From: SHZI01 sp032122615
GTDB lineage: Bacteria; Pseudomonadota; Gammaproteobacteria; Steroidobacterales; GCA-2729495
Assembly (NCBI GenBank): GCA_032122615.1
Contig: JAQBGF010000174.1
Location: forward strand, 1 to 21,129
DNA: 21,129 nucleotides
Direction of reading: 5' to 3'
This document shows, piece by piece, positions 1 to 7,368 of the stretch. The first letter of the stretch is position 1; every line of letters starts with the position of its first letter. The notes beneath the pieces are model-generated. The model did no database searches and was not told where the DNA came from. It saw nothing but the letters and a program-made list of their open reading frames with translations. The position numbers were made by a program, and so were the translations under genes.

Positions 1-170
1 CGGGGTTGGCGCGGCTCCCGCCGCGACCCTACGCTTCTCCGCAGGCGCGGCTGGTGGCGGGACAGATCTGGGCCCGCCCTCCGCGGGTCTGCCCGACCGG
101 CGGCCAAGACCGGTCCCGCCACCTGCCGCGTCACTACGGAGTCCGTTGTCGCGCCTGAAGGCGCTCCTAC
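1..170. repeat. Diverged copy C of the REP-like palindromic element
   Basis: This gene-free left edge carries a third, diverged copy of the element found at 14421-14541 and 20897-21055. Bases 148-170 are identical to 14519-14541 (first 20 bases GTCGCGCCTGAAGGCGCTCC). The preceding CTACGGAG at 134-141 also matches copy A. Further left there is an 11-bp inverted repeat, GGTGGCGGGAC at 53-63 with GTCCCGCCACC at 113-123, enclosing GC-rich inner palindromes. At 11-32 is a degenerate REP-like hairpin, GCGGCTCCCGCCGC, followed by GACCCTAC. The central palindrome is not the same sequence as in copies A and B, so family membership rests on the 134-170 tail. I see no coding sequence here apart from the last bases of the patatin gene. 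Confidence 0.7.
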
Positions 171-1438
171 CCGGCGTCGGCGATCTTGAGAATCCGGACG
201 CGCTGCGAGTACTCCTCGCTCAGGTCGCGCCAGCCGGTGATTCCCGCCGGTGCCAGGATCGGTTGACCGTCCATGAAGTCCAGCAGACCTTCCCGGCGCG
301 CCATGGCATCGTCGTAGCCGAGCTGAATCAGCTCGCGCGTGTAGCCGGATTCGAACAGCAGGTAACTCAATAACTGGCTGCCCTCGTAGTTCAGGGCGCC
401 AAGCCCGCTCATCAGCATCCGGACAGGCCTCGGCATCTCTTGCACGTGGCGAGACGCAATGGCGCGGAAGTCCCGGCTGGGCAGCATGATGAATGCGTCT
501 GTGTGATGCAATTCGCCGAATTCACCCTCGAGCGATCGACCGGGCATGCTCTCGAGGATGAGATTAATGCGAATCAGGCTCTCAAGGTCGGATGACAGGC
601 CGTCCATGAACAGTGCATCGAGTATGTAACCGGCAATACGGCCGAAACTCGGGTGCGACACTTTTTCGTCAGTGCCCGGGAGCGGTTCCGGCGCCTCGCT
701 GCGCACGCCGATGACGAGCAGGCGCCGGGCGCCCAGGTGGAGTGCGGGCGAAAGCGGCGTAGCCTGACGCATGGCGCCATCGCCGAAAAACTCCTGGCCG
801 ATCTGCACCGGTGAAAAAATCATCGGCACCGCAACACTGGCCAACAGGTGCTCAAGCAGGATGCGCGTCGGCCGGCCCTTGCGCCGCACCCGATCCCAGG
901 GCTGGTGATCCGGCGTGCCCTGGTAAAAGGTGACCGAGCGGGCAGAATCGTAGCCGGCGGCGGTGATGGCCAGCGCCTCAAGATAGCCTTTATCGATGGC
1001 GTGCTGGATCGAATCGAAGTTAATCCGCCCGCGAAGCAGCGCCCACAACGGGTCGTTGTCCAGCAGGGCCTTCGGGTTGCGCTTGCCGAGCCCGCCCAGC
1101 ACTAACGCCGCAAACCAGTGCAGGCTGCTCTTCAGCATGGTGGCGGCGTCTGCGCGAAAGACCTGACTCGAATGAAAGTTAGCCCAGACCCGCTCAAGGT
1201 CCGTCACTGCGGTACGGAAGGATCGGGCCCGCGACGCGAGTACCGCGACGCTGACAGCGCCGGCCGACGTTCCGCTGAGCACGGCAAAGGGATTCGGCGT
1301 GCGCCGCGGCAGCATCTCGGCCAGCGCCTTCAGGACACCAACCTGGTATGCACCCCGGGCGCCCCCGCCCGGCAAGACCAGGCCGATCTTCTTGTCCAGC
1401 CAGCCCGGCCCGCTGGTTTCTCGGTGATCTAGAGTCAT
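167..1438 (-). CDS. Patatin-like phospholipase family protein
   Basis: A 423-residue protein with the patatin serine hydrolase signature. The oxyanion-hole loop GGGARGAY lies at about residues 24-31, the nucleophile elbow GTSAGA (GxSxG) at about 60-65, and the Asp of the Ser-Asp dyad in the DGA motif near residue 225. Patatin-family enzymes hydrolyse acyl esters of phospholipids. No signal peptide is visible, so a cytoplasmic or membrane-associated location is inferred. The start at 1438 is preferred because GGGAGAG lies 8 nt upstream; an ATG at 1462 would add 8 residues. The gene is divergent from the peroxiredoxin at 1564. Its TAG stop (167-169) lies inside the GTAGGAG edge of a REP-like repeat, so the last residues may have been set by repeat insertion. 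The substrate is unknown. Confidence 0.9.
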   Translation of the reverse strand: MTLDHRETSGPGWLDKKIGLVLPGGGARGAYQVGVLKALAEMLPRRTPNPFAVLSGTSAGAVSVAVLASRARSFRTAVTDLERVWANFHSSQVFRADAATMLKSSLHWFAALVLGGLGKRNPKALLDNDPLWALLRGRINFDSIQHAIDKGYLEALAITAAGYDSARSVTFYQGTPDHQPWDRVRRKGRPTRILLEHLLASVAVPMIFSPVQIGQEFFGDGAMRQATPLSPALHLGARRLLVIGVRSEAPEPLPGTDEKVSHPSFGRIAGYILDALFMDGLSSDLESLIRINLILESMPGRSLEGEFGELHHTDAFIMLPSRDFRAIASRHVQEMPRPVRMLMSGLGALNYEGSQLLSYLLFESGYTRELIQLGYDDAMARREGLLDFMDGQPILAPAGITGWRDLSEEYSQRVRILKIADAG

Positions 1439-1531
1439 GCTCCGTGCTCTCCCGGAGCACATTCCGATCCCACGCCCGGAATCTTAAGCACAGGCGAATC
1501 GCGATCACAAGGAATCCGACCCCGATGCTAT

Positions 1532-1555
1532 CCTCCCCTCCGTCCCCAGGGGAGG
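1532..1555 (+). promoter_or_regulatory. Hairpin that would sequester the peroxiredoxin ribosome binding site
   Basis: CCTCCCC at 1532-1538 is the exact reverse complement of GGGGAGG at 1549-1555, with a 10-nt loop between them. GGGGAGG is also the Shine-Dalgarno sequence of the peroxiredoxin starting at 1564. A transcript beginning upstream of 1532 could fold so that the ribosome site is paired. Whether the mRNA starts far enough upstream is not visible from sequence; a weak TATCCT at 1529-1534 is the only nearby -10-like string, and it would place the start inside the hairpin. Confidence 0.4.
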
Positions 1556-1563
1556 CAACCAAC

Positions 1564-2118
1564 ATGATGCGTGCAACAGTTCTCATTGCCGGCGTGACAC
1601 TGGTCATCGGCCTTGGCTACACCTGGCTGAATTCGGCCCGGGCTGCCCAGCCAACTCCGGGCCAGGATGCCCCCGCCTTCCGCCTGCAGGACCAGGACGG
1701 CAAGTGGCAGGCGCTCAGTGATTTCAGCGGCCGGTGGGTAGCGGTGTACTTCTACCCGAAGGCGGATACCCCGGGCTGTACGAAGGAAGCCTGTGAGTTT
1801 CGCGACAACATCTTCGCCTTCGAGGAGATCGGCGCGGCCGTCATCGGCGTCAGCATCGATGCCATCAAGGACCAGAAGGCGTTTGCCGAGAAGTACAGCC
1901 TGCCGTTTCCCCTGCTGGCAGACATCGATGGTAAAACTGCAGAAGCCTACGGAGTGCTGAAAAATCTCGGCATCATGAAAATCGCCAGTCGGCAGTCATT
2001 CCTCATCGGCCCGGATGGGAAGATTGCGAAGCACTACGAAAAGGTGGACCCGAAGACCCACTCAAAAGAGGTACTGGCGGACCTGAAGGCGCTGGGCGCG
2101 GGCAAACCGGCCGGCTGA
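1564..2118 (+). CDS. Exported thioredoxin-dependent peroxiredoxin (Bcp/AhpC-TSA type)
   Basis: A 184-residue peroxiredoxin that reduces hydrogen peroxide and organic hydroperoxides through cysteine chemistry. The N-terminus, MMRATVLIAGVTLVIGLGYT onward to SARAA, is a hydrophobic signal peptide or anchor, which suggests a periplasmic role. The mature domain begins near PGQDAPAF and contains FYPKADTPGCTKEACEFRD. C72 is the peroxidatic Cys of the TPxC motif and C77, five residues later, matches the Bcp resolving Cys. The start at 1564 is chosen for the strong GGGGAGG 8 nt upstream; ATG at 1567 is also possible. The longer open frame back to 1348 runs antisense into the patatin gene and is not needed. 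Classical Bcp lacks a signal peptide, so this is a Bcp-like exported form. Confidence 0.92.
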   Translation: MMRATVLIAGVTLVIGLGYTWLNSARAAQPTPGQDAPAFRLQDQDGKWQALSDFSGRWVAVYFYPKADTPGCTKEACEFRDNIFAFEEIGAAVIGVSIDAIKDQKAFAEKYSLPFPLLADIDGKTAEAYGVLKNLGIMKIASRQSFLIGPDGKIAKHYEKVDPKTHSKEVLADLKALGAGKPAG

Positions 2119-2129
2119 CGCGAGCCCTT

Positions 2130-2198
2130 GAGGGTTCAGGCCTGAGGGTTCAGGCCTAAGGGTTCAGGCCTGAGGGTTCACGCCTCGGGGTTCAGCCT
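2130..2198. repeat. 14-bp tandem repeat, about five units
   Basis: Starting 11 bases after the peroxiredoxin stop, the unit GAGGGTTCAGGCCT occurs at 2130-2143 and 2144-2157 exactly. It recurs at 2158-2171 (first base A), at 2172-2185 (one change) and as a degenerate 13-base unit at 2186-2198. Each unit contains the palindrome AGGCCT. The array covers the last codons of the small minus-strand gene ending at 2164. It fills the space between two convergent genes, where it would be transcribed from both sides. Confidence 0.85.
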
Positions 2199-2385
2199 CA
2201 GGCTTAAGCCCGGGTTCGACTCCCGTGAAGCGCTCCAGCTGGCGGCTGATTTCTGCCTGACGCCAAACCGGCACGGACACGGAATCAATGTCGGCCGGAT
2301 AACCAACGCTGTTGTTGAGTATTTCCGCCAGCGTCCGGCGCTCATCCGCGGGAAGGGCCAGCAAGGCGCGAAGATCGATTTCCAC
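2164..2385 (-). CDS. Small protein resembling the addiction-module component (antitoxin) family
   Basis: A 73-residue protein with a GTG start, 62 bases after the MFS-like gene on the same strand. The N-terminus, LRALLALPADERRTLAEILN, and the later WRQAEISRQLERFTG resemble the short proteins annotated as putative addiction module component, which usually precede a RelE/ParE-type toxin. That likeness is pattern recognition and not a search result. No toxin gene follows: the frame ends inside the 14-bp tandem repeat, and the next gene is on the opposite strand. The last residues (about 68-73, GVNPQA) are encoded by repeat DNA. The family typically ends in a charged helix, so the C-terminus may be replaced or truncated. 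An overlapping frame starting at 2420 (80 residues) is less plausible. Confidence 0.5.
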   Translation of the reverse strand: MEIDLRALLALPADERRTLAEILNNSVGYPADIDSVSVPVWRQAEISRQLERFTGVEPGLKPEAEPRGVNPQA

Positions 2386-2447
2386 GGGCCGAATCTACAC
2401 CTGGATTGACTGCCGGGCACAGCGGAAAATCCCGTGATTTTCGCCAG

Positions 2448-3749
2448 TTACGCCCCTCTGACCGCAACCCCGCCCGTCGCCTGCCGGCGACCAAGCCACC
2501 AGCCGTTCAGCGCCCACGCCACGGCGAGAACCGCCCCGAGCAGCGCGACGCCAACATTGGAGAGGCCGCCGGCTTCCAGGGCGCCCTTGACCTGGGCGGA
2601 CAGCGCATCGCCGCCGCGATACACGGGCACGTCGATCAGGTTCTTGGCCTTGTACTTGGTCTCGGTGTCCACGAGGCTGAAGAGCATCTCCCGCCCGGGA
2701 CGGATAAAGGCGTATTCGCCCACTCGCCGGGCGACGAACACCACGGCCAGCACGGTGAAGGTGTTCACGGCCGCCAGCCCCAGGAATCCACCCACCATGA
2801 CCATGGGCACTACCGTCAACAACACGACGACACCCAGCTTCGATGCCACCCGGCCAGTGATGAACAGCTGCAGCAGCACCGTGAGCCCCTGCACGATGTA
2901 ATCCAGCCGCGCGAACACCTGCGTGCGCTGCTCGTTGTCCGTGAAGGTTTCGCTAACCAGGCGCAGTTGCTCGAAATACAGGAAGGTATTAACCGACGCC
3001 AGCAGGATGACGAACAGTGAAATGCCGAGCAGGTAAGGCGACTTCAGCACCAGGCTGAACCCGGAGAACGGGTTGCCGCCCATCGGCCGGTCGGGCGCCC
3101 GCGGTGCGGCGGGGTCCGATGGCATGCGGGCCCCCACACGAAGCAGTTGGCGCTGGCAGAAAATGGCGACGACAAACAACCCGGCACCCATGTAAAGCAC
3201 GCCGGGATTGCCAATCCACGTCACCGTGATGTCGGTCAGCAAGGGGCCAACGAGCGCGCCGGTAGTGCCGCCCGCGGCAATGACACCAAACAGCCGCCGC
3301 GTCTGGTTGGCGTCAAACAACTCCAGCAGGAAGCTCCAGAACACGGATACGATGAACAGGTTGAGGACGCTGATCCAGACGTAGAAGAACTGCGCCACAG
3401 CCAGGTTGCCCTCGTCGGTGGCGAGCATGACGCCGACACCGGCCAGCGAGAGCGCCACCACGCCATAGATCCAGGGCAAAAAGTCACTACGCCGGAACTT
3501 TGTGCACGCCCAGCCGTACAAGGGCACGACGGCCAGCGACACGATCCAGGTCACGACGTAAAGATCGGTAACCCGCTCGGAACCCAGGATGGTACCGACC
3601 GTCTCGCGCACCGGCCGAACCGCGAAGTACCCGCCGAGGACACAGAAAAAGAGCAGGAAGGCCGTGACCACCACCGGAATTTCCTCCGGTTCGATCTTTG
3701 CGGCCTTGCCGAGCAGCCGGCCGAGCCCGGCTGAACCGGAGCTGATCAT
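2448..3749 (-). CDS. MFS-type carrier related to ATP/ADP (NTP/NDP) translocases
   Basis: A 433-residue polytopic membrane protein with about 12 predicted hydrophobic segments, split by a hydrophilic loop near residues 210-235 (RMPSDPAAPRAPDRPMGGNP). The start of the first half, FAVRPVRETVG, and the AAGGTTGALVGPLL segment resemble bacterial MFS proteins that are often labelled ATP:ADP antiporter or NTP/NDP exchange transporter. That assignment is by memory of the family, so the transported substrate is uncertain. The ATG start at 3749 overlaps the stop of the preceding SDR gene as ATGA, implying coupled translation. The gene sits at the end of the pyk-SDR-MFS run. Confidence 0.75.
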   Translation of the reverse strand: MISSGSAGLGRLLGKAAKIEPEEIPVVVTAFLLFFCVLGGYFAVRPVRETVGTILGSERVTDLYVVTWIVSLAVVPLYGWACTKFRRSDFLPWIYGVVALSLAGVGVMLATDEGNLAVAQFFYVWISVLNLFIVSVFWSFLLELFDANQTRRLFGVIAAGGTTGALVGPLLTDITVTWIGNPGVLYMGAGLFVVAIFCQRQLLRVGARMPSDPAAPRAPDRPMGGNPFSGFSLVLKSPYLLGISLFVILLASVNTFLYFEQLRLVSETFTDNEQRTQVFARLDYIVQGLTVLLQLFITGRVASKLGVVVLLTVVPMVMVGGFLGLAAVNTFTVLAVVFVARRVGEYAFIRPGREMLFSLVDTETKYKAKNLIDVPVYRGGDALSAQVKGALEAGGLSNVGVALLGAVLAVAWALNGWWLGRRQATGGVAVRGA

Positions 3750-4507
3750 GGCTGTGGCTCGTCGGCAGCGAGTTTGCCAAACAGGCCGTCCCAGTCGGTG
3801 ACTGGCGGCGTTTCGGCCCCATAGAGTTCAAAGGTGCGGTTGCGGGCAGCGGCAGACTTCAGCGCCGCGACGCAGACCCGGGCCACATCAGCCCGGGGAA
3901 CCACGCCGGTGCCCTTATCGCCCTGTTCAAGCCGGACGCCTGACTGCCCACCGGGCTTGTCCGTGAGGCCGCCGGGCCGGACGATGGTGTAGGGAACGCC
4001 GCTCGCGCGAACGGCCTCCTCGCCCTTGCCCTTCCAGATCAGGACATTGTCGAACACGCGGTTGAGGACATGATCTTTCTGCGTGACACCGGCTGAAGAA
4101 ACGACGACCAGCTGTTCCACTTTCGCGACGGCCGCCGCCTCTGCCAGGTTACGCACACCCTGGTAGTCCACAAACTCGGGACCATTCCCCGGTTCCTTGG
4201 GGGCGCCGCCGATCGCCGAGATTGCGTAGCGGACGCCCTGCATGGCGACATCAAGCGTCGGACGCTGACGCACGTCGCCGATGGCGTATTCAACGCCATC
4301 ACCCATGGCAGGTCGCGCGCTGTCGGCATCGCGCACCAGCGCCCGCACCCGGAATCCCGCGGCAGTCAGTTCGTGCACAACCTGCTGGCCCGTGCGCCCG
4401 CTGGCGCCTGCCACCAGCACGAGGTCGCCGGAGGCGTCTGCCGACTGATTACTAACGACGAGCAGCAGGACTGCTGCCCAGGTCCAGATCGTTGAAATTT
4501 TCCGCAT
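3746..4507 (-). CDS. Atypical SDR / NmrA-like NAD(P)-binding protein with N-terminal signal sequence
   Basis: A 253-residue Rossmann-fold protein of the atypical short-chain dehydrogenase group (SDR_a5/NAD(P)H-binding). The dinucleotide-binding motif LVAGASGRTGQQVV lies at about residues 30-43. ALVRD follows the second strand, a VVSSAGV strand comes mid-protein, and YTIVRPGGLTD is characteristic of this group. The start at 4507 gives MRKISTIWTWAAVLLLVVSN, a hydrophobic N-terminus ending near SADASG that looks like a signal peptide or membrane anchor. That is unusual for an NAD(P)-dependent family. The open frame continues upstream to 4663, but that part is antisense-like sequence inside pyk. 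The catalytic YxxxK of classical SDRs is not obvious. The gene follows pyk by 52 bases and overlaps the MFS-like gene by ATGA. Confidence 0.85.
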   Translation of the reverse strand: MRKISTIWTWAAVLLLVVSNQSADASGDLVLVAGASGRTGQQVVHELTAAGFRVRALVRDADSARPAMGDGVEYAIGDVRQRPTLDVAMQGVRYAISAIGGAPKEPGNGPEFVDYQGVRNLAEAAAVAKVEQLVVVSSAGVTQKDHVLNRVFDNVLIWKGKGEEAVRASGVPYTIVRPGGLTDKPGGQSGVRLEQGDKGTGVVPRADVARVCVAALKSAAARNRTFELYGAETPPVTDWDGLFGKLAADEPQP

Positions 4508-4538
4508 GACTGAAGTGCCCTGACCGAATGCCGCGGGC

Positions 4539-4544
4539 AGTATA
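4539..4544 (-). promoter_or_regulatory. Possible -10 element for the SDR-MFS genes
   Basis: In the 52-base gap between pyk and the SDR gene the minus strand reads TATACT, one change from consensus, 31 bases before the SDR start codon. No convincing -35 hexamer lies at 16-18 bases spacing (ATTCCT at best). It could give separate transcription of the downstream genes, but read-through from pyk is equally compatible. Confidence 0.25.
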
Positions 4545-4559
4545 GCCGCAGTCGACGAC

Positions 4560-6011
4560 TCAGGAATCCTGGGTGACCGCGAGGATCTGCATGGAGTTGG
4601 TCTTGCCGGCAACGCCCGACAGCTCACCCTTGGTGACGATGACGAGGTCGCCCACACGGACATGTCCCTTCGAGAGAAGCAGAGTGAACACTTCCTGGTG
4701 AATGCGCGCGATGTCCGTGTGGGTGATGTCGAACGCGACAGGGTAAACGCCGCGGTACATCACGACACGGCGGCGCGTCCCCTCGTGACGCGTGAAGGCG
4801 AAGATCGGAATATCTGAGCGAATACGGGACATCCACAGCGGTGTGGAGCCGGACTCGGTCAGGGCGATGATGGCTGTCACCGGGAGGTGATCGGCGGTGT
4901 AGAGGTGATTGGCGGTGTACATGGCGGCCATCGCGATGGACTCGTCTACCGCATGAAAGTGATCCTCGTTGCGGTGACTTGGCCGGCCAAGCGTCAGGTA
5001 GTAGGCCTCGGCGCCTACGCACACGTCGGCCATCGTCGAGACGGCCCGCACGGGATAGTCACCCACGGCCGTTTCAGCGGACAGCATCACGGCATCGGTG
5101 CCGTCGAGAACGGCATTGGCGATATCGGAGACTTCGGCCCGGGTCGGTACCTGGCTGTGAATCATGGACTCCAGCATCTGCGTGGCAGTAATGGCCACCT
5201 TGTGCCGATTCCGGGTCATTTTCAGGATCTTCTTCTGCAGGCCGGTCAGGCGCGCGTATCCCATCTCCACACCAAGATCACCGCGCGCCACCATGACGGC
5301 ATCCGACGCGTCGATGATGCTTTCGAGATTGGCGATGGCCTCGGTCCGTTCGATCTTGGCCACCAGCAGCGCGGTGCCGCCCGCTTCCCGCAGCAATGCC
5401 CGGGTCTCGTGCAAGTCATCCGCGCAACTGACAAAGGAAACCGCGAGCCAGTCCACACCAAGCGCCGCTGCCCGCCGGACGTCTTCCCGGTCCTTGTCCG
5501 TCAGGGCCGGTGCAGACATGCCGCCGCCCTGCTTATTGATGCCCTTGTTGTCCGCGAGCCTGCCGCCCTGCGTGACGATGCAGTGGATCTCCGTGCCGGT
5601 CACGCGCTCAACGGTCAGGGTGATGAACCCGTCGTCCAGCAGGAGGACATCGCCCTTCCCGACATCCTTGCTCAGCGTCGGGTAGGCCACGCCAACGCCC
5701 TCTATGGAACCCGCGTCCGGGTCCAGATCGGGGTCGAGAATGAAGTGCTGGCCGTCTTCCAGCTGCACAGACCCGTCGCGAAAGCGCTGGATGCGGATCT
5801 TCGGCCCCTGCAGGTCCCCGAGCACGGCAATGTACTTGCCAGCCCGTTCCGCCACTTCGCGGACCATGCGGACGCGGCGCTCACGATCACCGGCTTTGCC
5901 GTGCGAAAAATTGACGCGAACCACGTCGGCGCCCGCGGCGATCAGTTTCCCGAGCGTATCGGGATTGTCCGTGGCGGGACCCAGCGTGGCAATGATCTTC
6001 GTCCTGCGCAT
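4560..6011 (-). CDS. pyk: Pyruvate kinase
   Basis: A 483-residue enzyme converting phosphoenolpyruvate and ADP to pyruvate and ATP in the last step of glycolysis. The N-terminal MRRTKIIATLGPA and RVNFSHG form the substrate barrel. GDLQGPKIR and the B-domain LLLDDGFI follow. KGINKQGGGMSAPALTDKD is the conserved barrel loop, MVARGDLGVEMG binds metal and substrate, and ATQMLESMI is the family signature near the C-domain boundary. The C-terminal regulatory domain is intact. ATG at 6011 is preferred because it matches the usual start of the family; a GTG at 6032 would add seven residues. No strong Shine-Dalgarno precedes either. The gene is 70 bases downstream of the glycerate kinase and may have its own promoter. 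Confidence 0.97.
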   Translation of the reverse strand: MRRTKIIATLGPATDNPDTLGKLIAAGADVVRVNFSHGKAGDRERRVRMVREVAERAGKYIAVLGDLQGPKIRIQRFRDGSVQLEDGQHFILDPDLDPDAGSIEGVGVAYPTLSKDVGKGDVLLLDDGFITLTVERVTGTEIHCIVTQGGRLADNKGINKQGGGMSAPALTDKDREDVRRAAALGVDWLAVSFVSCADDLHETRALLREAGGTALLVAKIERTEAIANLESIIDASDAVMVARGDLGVEMGYARLTGLQKKILKMTRNRHKVAITATQMLESMIHSQVPTRAEVSDIANAVLDGTDAVMLSAETAVGDYPVRAVSTMADVCVGAEAYYLTLGRPSHRNEDHFHAVDESIAMAAMYTANHLYTADHLPVTAIIALTESGSTPLWMSRIRSDIPIFAFTRHEGTRRRVVMYRGVYPVAFDITHTDIARIHQEVFTLLLSKGHVRVGDLVIVTKGELSGVAGKTNSMQILAVTQDS

Positions 6012-6049
6012 GACGAAATGCACCACCGACACAACAACAACAGGGCGGC

Positions 6050-6058
6050 ATTATCACA
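6050..6058 (-). promoter_or_regulatory. Candidate extended -10 promoter for pyk
   Basis: Read on the minus strand, the gap between the glycerate kinase stop and pyk holds TGTGATAAT, an extended -10 (TGn then GATAAT at 6055-6050). It lies about 40 bases before the pyk ATG. No good -35 is seen, which is tolerable for an extended -10. It would let pyk be expressed independently of the tkt-gap-pgk-gck transcript. Confidence 0.4.
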
Positions 6059-6081
6059 CAAGGATTACCGTGGCGAGGATT

Positions 6082-7368
6082 TCATGGAACAAGGACGATG
6101 CGCAGATCGTTGACGTTGGTGCGTGTCGGTCCGGTGATCACCAGGTCGTCGAGGCCGGCAAAAAAATCGTAGCTGCGTTGCGCTGCCAGCTCTGCCGCCG
6201 CATCCTGGCGACCCTCGGCTGCCCGCATGAGCGAATCCGGCGTGAGCAGGGCGCCCGCGTTATCGCCCGTCCCGTCGATGCCGTCCGTGTCGGCCGCCAG
6301 GGCGTCGACGCCTGCATCCTTTCCCAGGGCCAGCGCCAGTGCGAGCAGGTACTCGCCGTTGCGGCCTCCCCGCCCATCAGCGTGCCTCACCGTTACGGTC
6401 GTCTCACCACCGGAGATGACGACGGCGCGCTGTCGGCGCGCCCGAAGGTTGCGGATCAGCGCGGCGTCATCCCGCGCCACATCCCGGGCAGGGCCTCGGA
6501 CGTCCGGGATCACGTACGGGGACCAGCCTTCAGCCTCGGCGGCGCGCGCCACCGCCGACAAGGCGGTGGCCGAGTTGGCGACGATCCGGGCGGTGACAGG
6601 CGGAAAAGCGTCTGGCCGGGCAGCGGACCTTGCACTACCAGCGTGTGCCGGTTCCTCCAGCACACGCGCGACAGCAGGCGCCAGCACGATCCCGTACCGG
6701 GTCACGATGGCCCGCGCCTCGGCCAATGTCCCCGGATCCGGGGACACCGGCCCTGAGCCGATGTCGGCGATAGCGTTACCTGGCACGTCGGAGATCGCGA
6801 ACAACAGGATTTCGCCTGCCCCGACCTGGCGAGCGAGTCCACCGCCCTTGACTGTCGAGAGCTTGCGCCGGACCGTGTTTATCTCGGCGATGCTGGCCCC
6901 GGAAGCGAGCAAGCTCCGCGTAACGTTCTGTTTGTCGGCCAGGGTGACGCCCGGTACGGGCTGCACCAGCAACGCAGAGGCGCCCCCCGAGAGCAGCACG
7001 ATGCAACGATCAGCCGGACGGCAGTCGCGCGCAAGTTCAAGCAGCCGCGATCCGGCGGCAACGCTCGCGTCGTCAGGAACAGGATGGCCCGCTTCGAGAA
7101 TCTCGATGCCCGGTGCCTGCTCGCCGTGCGCAAGACCATGACCGTAGCGGGTTACGACAGTGCCCCAAAGCGGACCGAGCCCGTGAGCGGCGTGATGGGC
7201 CGCGACCGTCGCCGCCATGCGGGCAGCCGCCTTGCCGGCGCCCAGCACCAGCGTGCGGCCGGCGGGCGGCGTGACGGGTAGAAACGGTGGCAGGCAATTC
7301 GCGGGATCAGCCGCGGCGACACCGGCGCGAAACAGCCGGATCAGCAGCTCACTTTCGGGGCCGCGCAC
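6082..7368 (-). CDS. Glycerate 2-kinase of the MOFRL family (GckA/TtuD-like)
   Basis: A protein of about 428 residues of the glycerate kinase/MOFRL family, which phosphorylates D-glycerate at carbon 2 to give 2-phosphoglycerate; some members are annotated as hydroxypyruvate reductase. The N-terminal domain has LVLGAGKAAARMA, then VLLSGGASALL, INTVRRKLSTVKGGGLA and SDVPGN with IGSGPVSPDP. The C-terminal MOFRL domain includes GRNGEYLLALALAL and ADTDGIDGTGDNAGA. The GTG at 7368 is chosen because the family usually begins just before the LFRAGVAAADP helix; this overlaps pgk by 20 bases. The open frame upstream to 7626 is antisense-like sequence within pgk. No Shine-Dalgarno is seen, so coupling to pgk translation is inferred. 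The function is firm and the start is moderately sure. Confidence 0.88.
   Translation of the reverse strand: MRGPESELLIRLFRAGVAAADPANCLPPFLPVTPPAGRTLVLGAGKAAARMAATVAAHHAAHGLGPLWGTVVTRYGHGLAHGEQAPGIEILEAGHPVPDDASVAAGSRLLELARDCRPADRCIVLLSGGASALLVQPVPGVTLADKQNVTRSLLASGASIAEINTVRRKLSTVKGGGLARQVGAGEILLFAISDVPGNAIADIGSGPVSPDPGTLAEARAIVTRYGIVLAPAVARVLEEPAHAGSARSAARPDAFPPVTARIVANSATALSAVARAAEAEGWSPYVIPDVRGPARDVARDDAALIRNLRARRQRAVVISGGETTVTVRHADGRGGRNGEYLLALALALGKDAGVDALAADTDGIDGTGDNAGALLTPDSLMRAAEGRQDAAAELAAQRSYDFFAGLDDLVITGPTRTNVNDLRIVLVP

Noticed and set aside
1348..1563. N-terminal extension of the peroxiredoxin
   Set aside because: It overlaps the patatin start antisense, while the internal ATG at 1564 has a strong ribosome site followed by a signal peptide.
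2130..2198. CRISPR array
   Set aside because: The units are 14 bases and contiguous, with no spacers and no cas genes; it is a simple tandem repeat.
4508..4663. N-terminal extension of the SDR gene to 4663
   Set aside because: The added residues are Ser/Pro/Arg-rich shadow sequence within pyk, and the internal ATG at 4507 gives a proper signal-like N-terminus.
4887..6113. 408-residue open frame on the plus strand opposite pyk
   Set aside because: It is antisense to all key pyruvate kinase motifs, with no family signature or ribosome site; it is a codon-bias shadow.
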